Positions 37,039 to 48,100 of a DNA stretch of 53,440 bases are shown here, piece after piece. Position 1 is the stretch's first letter. Each line of letters opens with the position of its first letter. The notes beneath the pieces were generated by a model, which saw only the letters and a program-made list of their open reading frames with translations, was not told the origin of the DNA and made no database searches. Position numbers and translations under genes: made by a program. The stretch is taken from NCBI RefSeq assembly GCF_022767005.1, contig NZ_JALEOV010000076.1:1-53440 (forward strand), written 5' to 3'. This DNA is from Peptoniphilus sp. (GTDB taxonomy: Bacteria > Bacillota > Clostridia > Tissierellales > Peptoniphilaceae).

Positions 37039-38454
37039 TTAACCAAAAATTGTTTCTAAAAATGTATCAATATTAAAATCTTGAAGGTCGTCTATGCCTT
37101 CGCCAACTCCAATAAGTTTAATTGGAATTCCAAGTTCTGATTGAAGTGCAATGACAACTCCGCCTTTTGCAGTTCCGTCAAGTTTAGTTAGTGCAATTGC
37201 AGTAACATCAGTAACTTCCTTAAAAGTTTTTGCTTGATTAATGGCATTTTGACCAGTTGTTGAATCAAGTACTAATAAATTTTCACGATTTGCTTCGGGG
37301 TATTTATTAGTTATAATTCTATTGATCTTTTCTAATTCCTTCATTAGATTTGATTTATTGTGAAGTCTTCCCGCCGTATCCACGATCAGTACGTCTGTTT
37401 TTCTAGCTTTTGCTGCTTCAATCGCATCAAAAACAACTGCTGCAGGATCAGACCCTTCATCGTGACTAATTACATCAACATTTGCTCTATTTCCCCATTC
37501 TTTTAGTTGATCAATGGCTGCTGCTCTAAAGGTATCTGCTGCACAAACTAAAACAGATTTATTTTCCCCTTTAAATCTTTGTGAAAGTTTGCCAATTGTT
37601 GTTGTCTTTCCTACTCCATTTACTCCAACAACTAAAATTATAACTGGTGCTTCAGAAATTATTTTTGTATTTAATTCTGGATTCATCAATTTTTTTGCCT
37701 CTTCCATTAAAAGAGGTTTAACTTCTTTAGGATCTTTAATTTTTTCTCTTATAATTGTTTCACGCAAGTTATCAATTAACTTCATTGTAGTTTCCATTCC
37801 AACATCTGCCGAAATTAAAATATCTTCTAAGTCTTCCAACATTTCATCATCTATTTTTACATAAGCTCCGATTACTGTGTTGATTTTTATTCCAACTTCT
37901 TTTCTAGTTTTATCTAAGCCTTCTTTTAATCTTTGGAAAAGTGAAGTTTTTTTAGATTCTTCTGTAAGTTCTTCTTCTATTGTTTCTTCTTGGACTAAAT
38001 CTTCTTTTACTATTTCTTCATCAAATTCAGGTTTTTCATAAGAATTTATTTCTTCTTCAATTTTATTAGGTTTTTCTTCAACTTCTACATTTTCAAGCTT
38101 TTCTTTATTAGTATCTAAATTATCTTTTAAATCTTCAATGATATTTTCTTCAGCTTCTTCTTTTTCTATTTCTAAAGATTCATTATTTTCTTCTTCATGA
38201 GATTTTTCTTCTTCAAAAACTTTTTCAGATAAATATTCGCTGATTTTTTCATAACTAGCAGATTTTTCCTCAATATCTTTAACATCTTTAACATCTTTAT
38301 CTAAAACAGAATTTTTTTCTAAGTCTTCAGTGATGACTTTATTTGCGTCATCATCTGGAATTATATTTTCAGAAACTTTTTCTTCAGTTTCTTGAATTTC
38401 TTCTTTAATATCAGTTTCTTTTTTCTTAAATTTATCCTTTAACCAATCAAACAT
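37039..38454 (-). CDS. ftsY: SRP receptor FtsY
   Basis: 471 residues. An acidic N-terminal region of about 170 residues, rich in Glu and Lys, precedes the NG domain (about 170-471). Motifs: VVGVNGVGKTTTIGKLSQRF, DTFRAAAIDQLKEWG, DTAGRLHNKSNLM and TKLDGTAKGGVVI. The acidic extension is longer than in B. subtilis (329 residues in total) and may aid membrane or translocon contact, as in E. coli. It contains a small in-frame duplication DVKDVKD (repeat of a 9-base unit near 38280-38297). It comes 9 bases after smc. Confidence 0.97.
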   Translation of the reverse strand: MFDWLKDKFKKKETDIKEEIQETEEKVSENIIPDDDANKVITEDLEKNSVLDKDVKDVKDIEEKSASYEKISEYLSEKVFEEEKSHEEENNESLEIEKEEAEENIIEDLKDNLDTNKEKLENVEVEEKPNKIEEEINSYEKPEFDEEIVKEDLVQEETIEEELTEESKKTSLFQRLKEGLDKTRKEVGIKINTVIGAYVKIDDEMLEDLEDILISADVGMETTMKLIDNLRETIIREKIKDPKEVKPLLMEEAKKLMNPELNTKIISEAPVIILVVGVNGVGKTTTIGKLSQRFKGENKSVLVCAADTFRAAAIDQLKEWGNRANVDVISHDEGSDPAAVVFDAIEAAKARKTDVLIVDTAGRLHNKSNLMKELEKINRIITNKYPEANRENLLVLDSTTGQNAINQAKTFKEVTDVTAIALTKLDGTAKGGVVIALQSELGIPIKLIGVGEGIDDLQDFNIDTFLETIFG

Positions 38455-38463
38455 AATTTTCTC

Positions 38464-41400
38464 CTAATCCTTTAATTTTACAGAGTATAATTTACTAATT
38501 CCCTTTTCTTCCATTGTAACACCATACATAGTATTTGCAATCTCCATTGTGAGTTTTCTGTGGGTTATAATTATAAATTGAATTCCATCCAGAGTTAAAA
38601 GATAATCAGCATATCTTTTGATATTTGCATCGTCTAAAGCCGCATCAATTTCATCAAGAATGCAAAAAGATGCAGGTCTATACTTTAACAAGGCAAATAA
38701 AAGTGCCACAGCAGTAAGGGATTTTTCTCCACCTGAAAGAAGTGAAAGGGACTGAAGTCTCTTTCCTGGAGGTGAAGCTTTGATTTCTATTCCAGAATTT
38801 AGCAAATCACCTTCAATGTTTATTTCAGCACTACCTCCATTAAATAAAATTTTAAATATTTCGGCAAAGTTTGTAGAAATTTCATTCATAGCTTCGCTAA
38901 ATATTTTTTTCATTTCATAATCTAATTTACTTAAAATAGATTTTATTTCTTCTTTTGACTTAATAAGGTCGTCCCTTTGAGTAGTATAAAAATCAAGTCT
39001 TTCTTTAACAATCTTGTGTTCATCAATAGATGAAATATTTACCTCACCATAATCTCTTACCTTTTTTTTAAGTTTTTTTATAAAACTTTCCTTTACGTCA
39101 AAAAGACTTTCGTCGACGTACTCATTATAATCATCTACATTATATTCTTCATTTAACCTTATAGTTTCATTTAATATTTTATTTTTATTTATATCAACTT
39201 TTAAATTAATTTTTTCTAACTCAGAATTGATAATTAGTAATTTTTCTTTTAACTCACTTAATTTGTCTTTTTTGCATAAATAAATTTTGTTTTTTTCTTC
39301 CAAAAGTTCCTTATAATTGTTTATAGAAATTTTAAGATTTTCAATAGATTCACTTAAATTAGATAGTTTAATTTTATTTTCTTCATTTGAATTAGCTTTT
39401 AGGTCAATATCTGTATTTGCATCATCTAGGGAATTTTTATTATTTTTTAATTTTTCTTTAATGTTAAAAATTTCAGAATTAATTCTTTCCCTTTCTCTAT
39501 TATTATAAAGTAATTTCTCGTGATTTTCTTTTTCTAAAAGTTGAATATCAATTTTTTCATTCTTTAATATTTCAATTTCTTTTGACAAATCAGAAAGTTT
39601 TGCATCACTATCTACTTCAAGTAATAAATTATCTAAAATTTTATTTTTATTTTCAATTTCTAAAATATTTTTGTTCAAATTTGAAAAATCAAGTTTAATG
39701 TTTTCTTCTAAATCTTCTCTCTCTTTTTCATATTTATTTAAATAATTTGTATTTAAATCTTTATCATTTTTGTTTTTGTATATGTTTTTTTCAATATCTG
39801 ATATTTTTAAGTTGTAGGATTTTTGCTTTTCTAAAAATTCATTGGCTAAACTATTTAAATCAAAAATATCCTTTTCAACTTTGTCTTTATCTTTTTCAAT
39901 TTTTTTAATTTCAGAATTTATTTCCCTTGATTTAGTCTGCAATTCAGTGATTTCATTTTTACGCAAAATAAAACTACTGTTATAAGTATTTAAACTACCG
40001 CCAGTTATTGCTCCAGAAGGATTAAAAACTTCACCCTTTAGAGTTACTACCTTTAATTTATATTTTTTTGAAATATTGCTAGCATTTTTAAAATTATCAG
40101 CAATAATAACTCTGCCAAGTAAGTTATAAAATATTCCACTAAATAAATCATCAAATTTTATTAAATCACATGCAATACCAATTATTCCATCTTCAGATGT
40201 GTTTATCTTTACCTTGCTGCCATTTACTCTATCAAGAGGCAAAAAAGTTGCTCTTCCCATTTTATTTTTTTCAAGTATTTTTAGCATCTCTGATGTTTCT
40301 TTAGTTGAAGATACAATAATATTTTGAGCCATTGACCCAAGTGCTACGGAGATCGCCTTTTCATAATTTTTCTCCACAGAAAATTTTTCCGCAACAGGTC
40401 CATATAATGTATCTTTAAAAATATTATTTCTTGAAGAAAAATTCATAAAGGATTTTACAGTTCTATTATATCCTTCATAATTTGATTCCATATTTTCCAG
40501 TATTTTTAATCTAGCCATTACCTCATTTAAATTATTGTTTTTTAAAATCAAATTATCTTCGAGATTTTTATTGTTTTCTTTAAGTTTTTCTATCCTTTCT
40601 TCAGTTTGTTGAAACTCTAAACTATCTTTTTCAAGAATACTCTTTAATCTGTTGACTTCCTTTGACTCTTTTTCAATAAGCCTTTCAAATTCAGATTCAT
40701 TAAGTTTTAGACTCTCAATATTTTTTTCTAAATTTAACTTTCTATTATTTTTTTCCTCAATAATATCCTTTAAAGTTTCATTTTTGAACTTTATATTTTC
40801 AATTTCATTTTTTATTTTATTTTTATTTTCAAAATTTAAATTTCCAATTTCTTCTAAATTTTTAAATTCTTTTTCTAATTCTACGATAATCTTACTTTTT
40901 TCATCTAATTTTTTTGTAATTTCATCTTTAGATTTTTTTAAAATCTCTTCGTCCTTTGCTAAGCTTTCTAAATTCTCGTTAAACAAAATAATATTTTTAT
41001 TTAGAGACTCATTTTCTAAGTCAATTCTCTTGGAATCCTTCTTTAGTGAATTTATTTTTTCACTTTGTAGATTTATATCTAAATATAGTTTATCGTATTC
41101 TTCTTTTTGCTGATTTAATAATTCATTGGAATTATTGCTTTTGTTTGAAATTTCTAATATTTCATTTTCTAGTGGTTCCAGTTCATTAGATAATTTATCA
41201 CGCTCTAAAGAAATTATCTCAGAATCATTTTTTAAATTTTCAGAATTTTTTTCTAATTCTTTTTTTTCTTCTTCTATTTTTTTTATCTCTTTACAAGAAA
41301 AGTTTATGTCACTTATCTTTAAAATTTCGTAATCTTTTAAGTACGCTTCGGCTTTTTCTGCTTGAACTCTTAAATTTTCTTCTTGAAGTACAATTTCTGA

Positions 41401-41985
41401 TAAAATATCTTCAATTCTAACTAAATTTTCTTCAGTTTTTAAAAGTTTATTAGTAGATTGAACTTTTTTATACTTATATTTAGAAATACCAGCAGCCTCT
41501 TCGAAAATATTTCTTCTATCTTCAGGCTTTGAACTCAAAACAGACTCAATTTTCCCTTGTCCTATTACAGAATAGCCATCTTTTCCAATACCAGTGTCCA
41601 TAAAAAGCTCTTTGATATCTTTAAGTCTGCACTTTTTATTATTTATTAAAAATTCACTCTCAAGAGATCTATACATTCTTCTTGTAATAGAAACTTCATT
41701 AAAGGGCAAGTTTAAAGATTTGTCGCTATTATCAAAAACAATTGTAACTTCACAAAGGCCAAGTGGTTTTTTTATATCCGTTCCAGAAAAAATTACATCT
41801 TCCATTTTGTTTCCACGAAGATTTTTAACTGAAGTTTCTCCCAGCACCCATGTAATAGCATCAGTTATATTGCTTTTTCCACTTCCATTAGGTCCCACTA
41901 TTGCTGTAGTAGTCTTATCTAATTCAATTTTTGTTCTATTTGCAAAAGATTTAAATCCTTGCATAGTAACTGATTTTAAAAACAT
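38464..41985 (-). CDS. smc: Chromosome partition protein SMC
   Basis: 1173 residues. Walker A GPNGSGKSNI at 31-40, long coiled coil (about 165-500), flexible hinge (about 505-665, with GAITGGSL near its end), returning coiled coil (about 675-1010), and the C-terminal head with the ABC signature LLSGGEKSLTAVALL and Walker B FCILDEIDAALD. It compacts and separates chromosomes with ScpAB, which are not encoded here. Place between the radical SAM gene and ftsY matches the rnc-smc-ftsY order of Firmicutes. Confidence 0.98.
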   Translation of the reverse strand: MFLKSVTMQGFKSFANRTKIELDKTTTAIVGPNGSGKSNITDAITWVLGETSVKNLRGNKMEDVIFSGTDIKKPLGLCEVTIVFDNSDKSLNLPFNEVSITRRMYRSLESEFLINNKKCRLKDIKELFMDTGIGKDGYSVIGQGKIESVLSSKPEDRRNIFEEAAGISKYKYKKVQSTNKLLKTEENLVRIEDILSEIVLQEENLRVQAEKAEAYLKDYEILKISDINFSCKEIKKIEEEKKELEKNSENLKNDSEIISLERDKLSNELEPLENEILEISNKSNNSNELLNQQKEEYDKLYLDINLQSEKINSLKKDSKRIDLENESLNKNIILFNENLESLAKDEEILKKSKDEITKKLDEKSKIIVELEKEFKNLEEIGNLNFENKNKIKNEIENIKFKNETLKDIIEEKNNRKLNLEKNIESLKLNESEFERLIEKESKEVNRLKSILEKDSLEFQQTEERIEKLKENNKNLEDNLILKNNNLNEVMARLKILENMESNYEGYNRTVKSFMNFSSRNNIFKDTLYGPVAEKFSVEKNYEKAISVALGSMAQNIIVSSTKETSEMLKILEKNKMGRATFLPLDRVNGSKVKINTSEDGIIGIACDLIKFDDLFSGIFYNLLGRVIIADNFKNASNISKKYKLKVVTLKGEVFNPSGAITGGSLNTYNSSFILRKNEITELQTKSREINSEIKKIEKDKDKVEKDIFDLNSLANEFLEKQKSYNLKISDIEKNIYKNKNDKDLNTNYLNKYEKEREDLEENIKLDFSNLNKNILEIENKNKILDNLLLEVDSDAKLSDLSKEIEILKNEKIDIQLLEKENHEKLLYNNRERERINSEIFNIKEKLKNNKNSLDDANTDIDLKANSNEENKIKLSNLSESIENLKISINNYKELLEEKNKIYLCKKDKLSELKEKLLIINSELEKINLKVDINKNKILNETIRLNEEYNVDDYNEYVDESLFDVKESFIKKLKKKVRDYGEVNISSIDEHKIVKERLDFYTTQRDDLIKSKEEIKSILSKLDYEMKKIFSEAMNEISTNFAEIFKILFNGGSAEINIEGDLLNSGIEIKASPPGKRLQSLSLLSGGEKSLTAVALLFALLKYRPASFCILDEIDAALDDANIKRYADYLLTLDGIQFIIITHRKLTMEIANTMYGVTMEEKGISKLYSVKLKD

Positions 41986-41989
41986 CTAC

Positions 41990-43039
41990 TCACCTATAAT
42001 AATCTCTTACATCAATAAATTCGATGAATTTTCCATGAACTTCCACTTCAAAATAACCAAGGCTTTTTTCTTGAAGCTTTATTTTTGAAATTCCAAGTTT
42101 TTTCATTATCTCATTTTTATTTTTTGATTTTTGCCCACAAATATTTGAAATATTTCTCCCACTTGCATATATTAAAATCTCATCCTTAATATTTTTTGAT
42201 TCTTTAAAATAATTTATTAATGCACATTTGAAATAAAAAGACTCAACTAACTGTCTATATGCCGGATGAAATGCTCCTGCAACTACATCTCCATCATAAT
42301 TAATATTATCAGTTGGCTGAAGCCCAACCCTTATTACATTAATATTGTTTTTATAATAAATATCAAGAATGTCTGCAACATATTTAATGGAAGATTTTAA
42401 ATCAAGAGCTTCATACTTACCTTCTTTTAATTTTTTATAAAGTGCCGTTTCTTTAATTACAAGAGTTGGATAAATTCTAACACAATAGGGATCTAATTTT
42501 ACAAATTCCCTTGCTGTAAAAATAGATTTTTCTAAATTATCGCCAGGAAGACCCACCATTTGTTGAAGTCCAAGCAAAAATTTATACTTCTTAATTAATT
42601 TTGAAGATGTATAAACACATTCTACATTATGACCTCTATTTGAAAGTTTTAAAACTTCTGGGTCAAGACTTTGTACTCCAAGTTCAATAATATCTACACC
42701 ATATTTTTTTAAATTTTTAAGTGTTTCATCATCAATTGCATCTGGTCTTGTAGAAAGTCTAATGAATTTTACAAGGCCTCTTTCTTTATATTTATGTGCA
42801 ATTTCTAAAAACTCTGATTGTTTTTCAATTGGAATCGCTGTAAAACTTCCTCCGTAAAATGCAACTTCAACATTATCTTTCCTTTTAAAATAAGAAAGAT
42901 ATTCCAAAATAGTATTTTCAACATCACTATTTGAAATATCTGTAGACATTCCCGTAATTTTTCTTTGGTTACAAAAAACACAATCATTAGGGCATCCATA
43001 GTGTGGAATAAAAATTGGTATAATATTTCTCTTAGACAA
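41990..43039 (-). CDS. Elp3-like radical SAM protein of the rnc-smc interval
   Basis: About 349 residues. Radical SAM motif CPNDCVFC in IPHYGCPNDCVFCNQ near the N-terminus, then FYGGSFTAIP, IRLSTRPDAID and IELGVQSLD, which match the Elp3-type core. There is no GNAT acetyltransferase domain as in true Elp3. The reaction is unknown; RNA modification is a guess from family. The proposed start is TTG (43037-43039) with AAGAGGAG 8 bases upstream, overlapping the rnc stop by 8 bases. The frame extends 26 codons further upstream inside rnc, but that part has no family-like sequence. Confidence 0.85.
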   Translation of the reverse strand: MSKRNIIPIFIPHYGCPNDCVFCNQRKITGMSTDISNSDVENTILEYLSYFKRKDNVEVAFYGGSFTAIPIEKQSEFLEIAHKYKERGLVKFIRLSTRPDAIDDETLKNLKKYGVDIIELGVQSLDPEVLKLSNRGHNVECVYTSSKLIKKYKFLLGLQQMVGLPGDNLEKSIFTAREFVKLDPYCVRIYPTLVIKETALYKKLKEGKYEALDLKSSIKYVADILDIYYKNNINVIRVGLQPTDNINYDGDVVAGAFHPAYRQLVESFYFKCALINYFKESKNIKDEILIYASGRNISNICGQKSKNKNEIMKKLGISKIKLQEKSLGYFEVEVHGKFIEFIDVRDYYR

Positions 43040-43730
43040 TTTTTCCACTCCTCTTAAATGCATCTCTTGCAGCCTCTTGTTGTGACTCTTTCTTAGATTT
43101 TCCTTTACCATTTCCAACTAAAACTTCATCTACATACAATTCTGTAAAAAAAGTTTTGTCATTATCAGGACCCTCTTCTCCCACTAATTTATATTCTGCT
43201 TTTTTGCCTGATTTTTGAACTTCTTCTTGAAACTTAGTTTTAAAATCTATATTAAATAATTTGTAGCTATCTTTTTCTAAAAAATCTTGAAATAAACATA
43301 AAATAATCTTTTTAGCATTTTCAAAATTTGAATCTAAATAAATTGCACCAATTAAAGCTTCAAGAGCATCAGCAGAAGTTGACTCCCTGTTCCTTCCACC
43401 GCTTTTTATTTCTCCCTTGCCAAATTTTATAGCATTACCAAGATTTAGTTTCTTAGAAATATAAAACAAAACTTTTTCATTAACAGATTCAGCTCTCATT
43501 TTTGTAAGAGAACCTTCCCTATCTTCAGGAAAATTTTTGTAAAAATATTCTCCAATGACTAGTCCTAAAACTGCATCTCCTAAGTATTCAAGTCTTTCAT
43601 TGCATTCGTAGAACTTCATATTATTTTCATTGATAAAAGAACTGTGAGTCAAAGCCCTTTCTAAAAGTTCTCTATTTTTAAAATTATAATTTAATTTTTT
43701 TTCAAGATATTTTAGACTGTCCTTGGACAT
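43032..43730 (-). CDS. rnc: Ribonuclease III
   Basis: 232 residues. It cuts double-stranded RNA, including rRNA precursors. The catalytic signature is NERLEYLGDAVLGLVIGEY (about 44-62), with a second acidic pair in STSADALEALIGAIYLDS. The dsRNA-binding domain follows (about 160-228, ending GKGKSKKESQQEAARDAF). It lies 4 bases after acpP. Confidence 0.98.
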   Translation of the reverse strand: MSKDSLKYLEKKLNYNFKNRELLERALTHSSFINENNMKFYECNERLEYLGDAVLGLVIGEYFYKNFPEDREGSLTKMRAESVNEKVLFYISKKLNLGNAIKFGKGEIKSGGRNRESTSADALEALIGAIYLDSNFENAKKIILCLFQDFLEKDSYKLFNIDFKTKFQEEVQKSGKKAEYKLVGEEGPDNDKTFFTELYVDEVLVGNGKGKSKKESQQEAARDAFKRSGKIV

Positions 43731-43734
43731 AAAA

Positions 43735-43962
43735 TCACTGATCCAAATCTTCTACATAGTCGATTACATCGCCAATAGTTTTTAATTTTTCTAAATCTTC
43801 TTCAGAAACCTCTATCTCAAATTCCTCTTCAATTGTCATAACTAATTCAACAAGTTCAATGGAATCAGCATTAAGATCATCTTGAAAATTCATATCTTCA
43901 TTAAGTTCATTTACATCAATGTTAAATTGTTCAGCAATAATTTCTAGAATTCTTTCTTTCAT
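43735..43962 (-). CDS. acpP: Acyl carrier protein
   Basis: 75 residues, acidic. The phosphopantetheine serine is S34 in DLNADSIELVEL. It carries growing acyl chains in type II fatty acid synthesis and supplies acyl groups to PlsX, encoded two bases upstream. AGGTGG site before the ATG. Confidence 0.97.
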   Translation of the reverse strand: MKERILEIIAEQFNIDVNELNEDMNFQDDLNADSIELVELVMTIEEEFEIEVSEEDLEKLKTIGDVIDYVEDLDQ

Positions 43963-43964
43963 TT

Positions 43965-44945
43965 TTATTCCACCTTATCCTTTATTTTATTAACTACATT
44001 AGATTCTACTATATTTATAGCATATTTTGCAGCATTTTTTATTGCTCTGCTATCAGAATTCCCATGAGCTTTAATAATGTTTCCATCTATTCCTAAAAGG
44101 ATTGTGCCGCCAACTTCTTTCGCATCTAAATTTTTAAATTCATTCATTAAAAATTTTGTAAAAGCACTTTTACTTTCATCATCTAGTTCAGATTTTTGAA
44201 TACTATGAAAAACATTTTTAACAGCAAAATCAATTACACCTTCAATTGATTTTAATAAAATATTTCCGTCAAAACCATCACATACAACAAGATCTGCTTC
44301 ATTATTCATAATATTTCTTGCTTCAATATTTCCCACAAAATTTATATCACTATCTTTTAGTTTTGTATAAGTTTCTTTATAAAGAGAATTTCCCTTGCCT
44401 TCTTCAACACCTATATTTAAAAGACCAACTTTTGGAGAGTCTATTTTATAATATTCTCTTAAAAAAGTTTCTCCCAGCATTGCGAATTCTAATAGAAGAT
44501 CAGGATTTGTATCCATATTTGCTCCTGAATCAATTATCATTGTATTTGATTTTATCCCTGGAATAATTGTCGGAAGAACAGCTCTTTTTATTCCCTTGAT
44601 CCTTCCAACTATAAAAAGTCCACCTGCAAGAAGTGCTCCTGTGCTACCAGCTGATATTAATGCATCAGCTTCCTTATCTTTTAATAATTTCATTGCAACT
44701 GCAATAGAAGAATCTTTCTTGCGTCTAAGTGCGAAAGCAGGGTCTTCATTATTTTCAATGTTTTCTTCTGCATAAACTATTTCAATCTTGTCTTTATTGT
44801 AATCAAGCTTTTGAAGATTCTCTTCAATAAAATCTTTCCTACCAACTAAAATAATATCTGTATCGAATTCATTAGCAACTTCAATTGCTCCCTTTATAAT
44901 TTCGTATTTATTATCTCCGCCATTTACATCAAAAATTAATCTCAT
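43965..44945 (-). CDS. plsX: Phosphate acyltransferase PlsX
   Basis: 326 residues. It makes acyl phosphate from acyl-ACP, the donor for PlsY (4551-5141). The N-terminus MRLIFDVNGGDN (usual MGGD variant), SAGSTGALLAGGLFIVGRI, DSGANMDTNPDLLLEFA and CDGFDGNILLKSIEG are family motifs. First gene of plsX-acpP-rnc-rSAM-smc-ftsY, with a GGAGG site. Confidence 0.96.
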   Translation of the reverse strand: MRLIFDVNGGDNKYEIIKGAIEVANEFDTDIILVGRKDFIEENLQKLDYNKDKIEIVYAEENIENNEDPAFALRRKKDSSIAVAMKLLKDKEADALISAGSTGALLAGGLFIVGRIKGIKRAVLPTIIPGIKSNTMIIDSGANMDTNPDLLLEFAMLGETFLREYYKIDSPKVGLLNIGVEEGKGNSLYKETYTKLKDSDINFVGNIEARNIMNNEADLVVCDGFDGNILLKSIEGVIDFAVKNVFHSIQKSELDDESKSAFTKFLMNEFKNLDAKEVGGTILLGIDGNIIKAHGNSDSRAIKNAAKYAINIVESNVVNKIKDKVE

Positions 44946-44968
44946 TTAGACCTCCAAGTAATAATTTT

Positions 44969-44997
44969 AATATATATCAAAAGCTTAAAAAAATCAA
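44969..44997 (-). promoter_or_regulatory. Promoter of plsX-acpP-rnc-smc-ftsY
   Basis: Minus strand TTGATT (44992-44997), 17-base spacer, TATATT (44969-44974), about 24 bases before the plsX ATG. I found no clear FapR-type operator around it. Confidence 0.5.
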
Positions 44998-45065
44998 CGT
45001 TAATAACATAACTCTAATACTAACTTATAAAAGTTTAACACATATATAATAAAATTTACACAAAA

Positions 45066-45093
45066 AACTCGCCTAAGTTTCCTTAAGCGAGTT
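45066..45093 (-). terminator. Terminator after pyruvate:ferredoxin oxidoreductase
   Basis: Minus strand AACTCGCTTAAG / CTTAGGCGAGTT, 11 of 12 positions paired with loop GAAA, followed by TTTTTTG. It begins about 24 bases past the stop codon. Confidence 0.85.
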
Positions 45094-45117
45094 TAATTTA
45101 TAAAATATACTGTAATT

Positions 45118-48100
45118 TTATTCTTCTTCAGAACGAGTTACATAACTTGCATATCTTTCTTTAGCATTTTCTTCTGCTACTTCATAAAGTTTTTCAGCTC
45201 TTTCAGGGAATAATTTCTTAAGTGAAGTATATCTAACTTCTCCATCTAAGAAGTCTCTGAAAGGTTTAGTAGGTTCTTTAGAATCTAAGATAAATGGATT
45301 TTTTCCTTGCGCTTTGAGTTCAGGATTGAATCTATATAGATGCCAATAACCAGTTTCTACAGCTTTCTTTTCTTCTTCTACTGAGAATCCCATTCCAACT
45401 CTAATTCCATGGTTTATACATGGTGCGTAGGCAATTATTAGTGATGGACCATCATAAGCTTCAGCCTCTTTAATTGCTTTGAAAGCTTGGTTCTTGTCTG
45501 CACCAAGAGCGATTTGTGCAACATATACATAACCATAAGTTGTAGCCATTAATCCAAGATCTTTCTTCTTAGTTAACTTACCAGCTGCAGCAAATTGTGC
45601 AATTGCTGCTGTTGGAGTTGCCTTAGATGCTTGTCCACCTGTGTTTGAATATACCTCAGTATCAAGAACTAATACATTGATGTTTTCACCTGATGCAAGA
45701 ACATGGTCTAGTCCACCATATCCAATATCATATGCCCAGCCGTCTCCACCAATGATCCATTGACTCTTCTTAATTAAGAATCTTTCAAGGCTTTGTAATG
45801 TTTCAATGATATCGTCAGCCTTTTCATTTCCGAATTTTTTATCAAGAACTTTTAATACATTTGCACTTGCAGCCTTAGAAGTCTTGTAATCATCCTTGCC
45901 TTCTATCCACGCATTAAATGCATCATTTGCATCTTTATCTACATTAAGTTCAATAAATTCTTTCATTAGATTTTCAATTCTATTTCTAGTTTGTTCTTGA
46001 GATACCGCCATACCATATCCGTATTCAGCATTATCTTCGAATAATGAGTTAGCCCAAGATGGTCCATTTCCACAATCATCTGTACAATATGGCATTGATG
46101 GTGCAGAACCGCCCCAAATTGATGAACATCCTGTTGCATTTGCAATACTCATTCTATCTCCAAATAATTGAGTAACAAGTTTTACATATGGAGTTTCCCC
46201 ACAACCTGCACAAGCTCCAGAGAATTCAAGATATGGAGTTTGGAATTGAGAGTTCTTGAAGTTGTTTGGTTCAATATTTTCTTCTTTAGACTTAATATGT
46301 TCAGAAGCATATTCCCAGTTAGCTGCTTGTACATCAATTTCATTTTCAAATGGAGACATTACAAGTGCTTTTTCTTTAGCAGGACAAACTTGAGCACAAT
46401 TTCCACAACCAGTACAATCTAGTGGTGAAATTTGCATTCTATATTCATAATTTTCAAGTCCCTTTCCTATTGCTTTTTTAGTTTCAAATCCTTCAGGTGC
46501 ATTAGCCATTTCTTCTTTATCGGCTAAGAATGGTCTTATAACTGCGTGAGGACATACTAATGAACATTGGTTACATTGAATACAGTTTTCAATCTTCCAG
46601 TGAGGAACATTTACAGCAATTCCTCTCTTTTCGTAACGACTTGTTCCAGCTGGGAATGTTCCATCAGGCATATCAACGAAAGCGGAAACTGGAAGGTCGT
46701 TACCTTCTTGTCTATTCATTGGAATAAGAATATTGTTGATAAAGTCAGGTGCTCCATCAATTTTGAAGTCTTTAGTAGTATCAGCATTTTTCCAAGAATC
46801 TTTTACTTCGATTTTCTTTAATGCATCTATTCCACGGTCTACTGCAGCATAGTTCATCTTAACTATATCGTCACCCTTAGCGCCGTAATCTTTTACGATT
46901 GCTTCTTTAAGAAGTTTAACAGCTTCGTCAAGTGGAAGTACTTGGGATAGATTAAAGAATGCAGCTTGCATTACCATATTAGTTCTTCCGCCAAGTCCAA
47001 CTTCTGCAGCAATTTTTGTAGCATTAATTGTATAGAACTCAATTTCATTGTCTGCAATGTATTTTTTCATATAACCTGGAAGATGTTCGTCAAGTTCTTC
47101 TTCATTCCAAATAGTATTTAGTAAGAATTTGCCGCCTTTTTTAAGTCCTCTCAATAGATCATAAGAGTATACATAAGATTGTTTTGAACAAGAAATAAAA
47201 TCAGTTTCAGTTAATAAATAAGTTGAAGTGATTTTATTTTTACCAAATCTCAAGTGAGACATTGTAACTCCACCAGATTTTTTGGAGTCATAGTCAAAAT
47301 AACCTTGAGCATACATATCAGTGTTATCACCAATAATTTTAATTGCTGATTTATTTGCACCAACAGTACCATCAGATCCAAATCCCCAGAATTTACATCT
47401 AATAGTTCCTTCAGGTTCAGTTGTAATTACTTGTTTAATTGGAAGTGATTTATTAGTTACATCATCAATGATACCAACTGTGAAGTCATTTTTAGGTTTA
47501 TCTTCTTTAAGGTTATCAAATACTGAAAGAATATCTGTTGGATTAGTGTCTTTAGATCCAAGACCATAAATACCACCAACGATAAGTGGTTTTTTATCTG
47601 ATTCATAGAAGGCATCTCTAATGTCTAAGTATAGAGGTTGTCCAGCTGCTCCCTTTTCTTTAGTTCTGTCAAGAACTGCAATTCTTTCAACAGTTTCTGG
47701 AATTGCTTTCATTAAGTGTTCAATTGAGAAAGGTCTGTATAGGTGAACTTTAACAAGTCCTGTCTTTTCTCCTCTTGCATTTAGATAATCTACAACTTCT
47801 TCAATTGTTTCTGTAACAGAACCCATTGCTACGATAATATTAGTAGCGTCTTTAGCTCCGTAATAGTTAAATAAATTATATTCTCTTCCTGTTAACTTAG
47901 AAATTTCTTTCATATAATTTTCAGTAATACCAACTATGTTTGTATAGTACTTATTTGAAGCTTCAATTTCTTGGAAATAAATATCAGGATTTTGAGCAGT
48001 ACCTCTTACTTGAGGTCCATTTGGATTTAAAGCTCTTTCCTTAAATTCTTTAATTGCTTCCTTGTCAACAAGTTTTTCTAAATCTTCATAATTAAGTACT

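Noticed and set aside
38270..38300. Repeated 9-base unit in ftsY as a phase-variable repeat
   Set aside because: Only two copies, in frame, inside a low-complexity acidic region; ordinary duplication.
40652..41332. Plus-strand open frames opposite smc and several other long genes
   Set aside because: They are antisense shadows of AT-rich coiled-coil coding sequence: Ser/Phe/Leu-rich, no family motif, and the minus-strand genes are certain.
44946..45060. FapR operator before plsX
   Set aside because: AT-rich near-repeats such as TTAGTATTAGAG occur, but nothing matches the FapR palindrome well.
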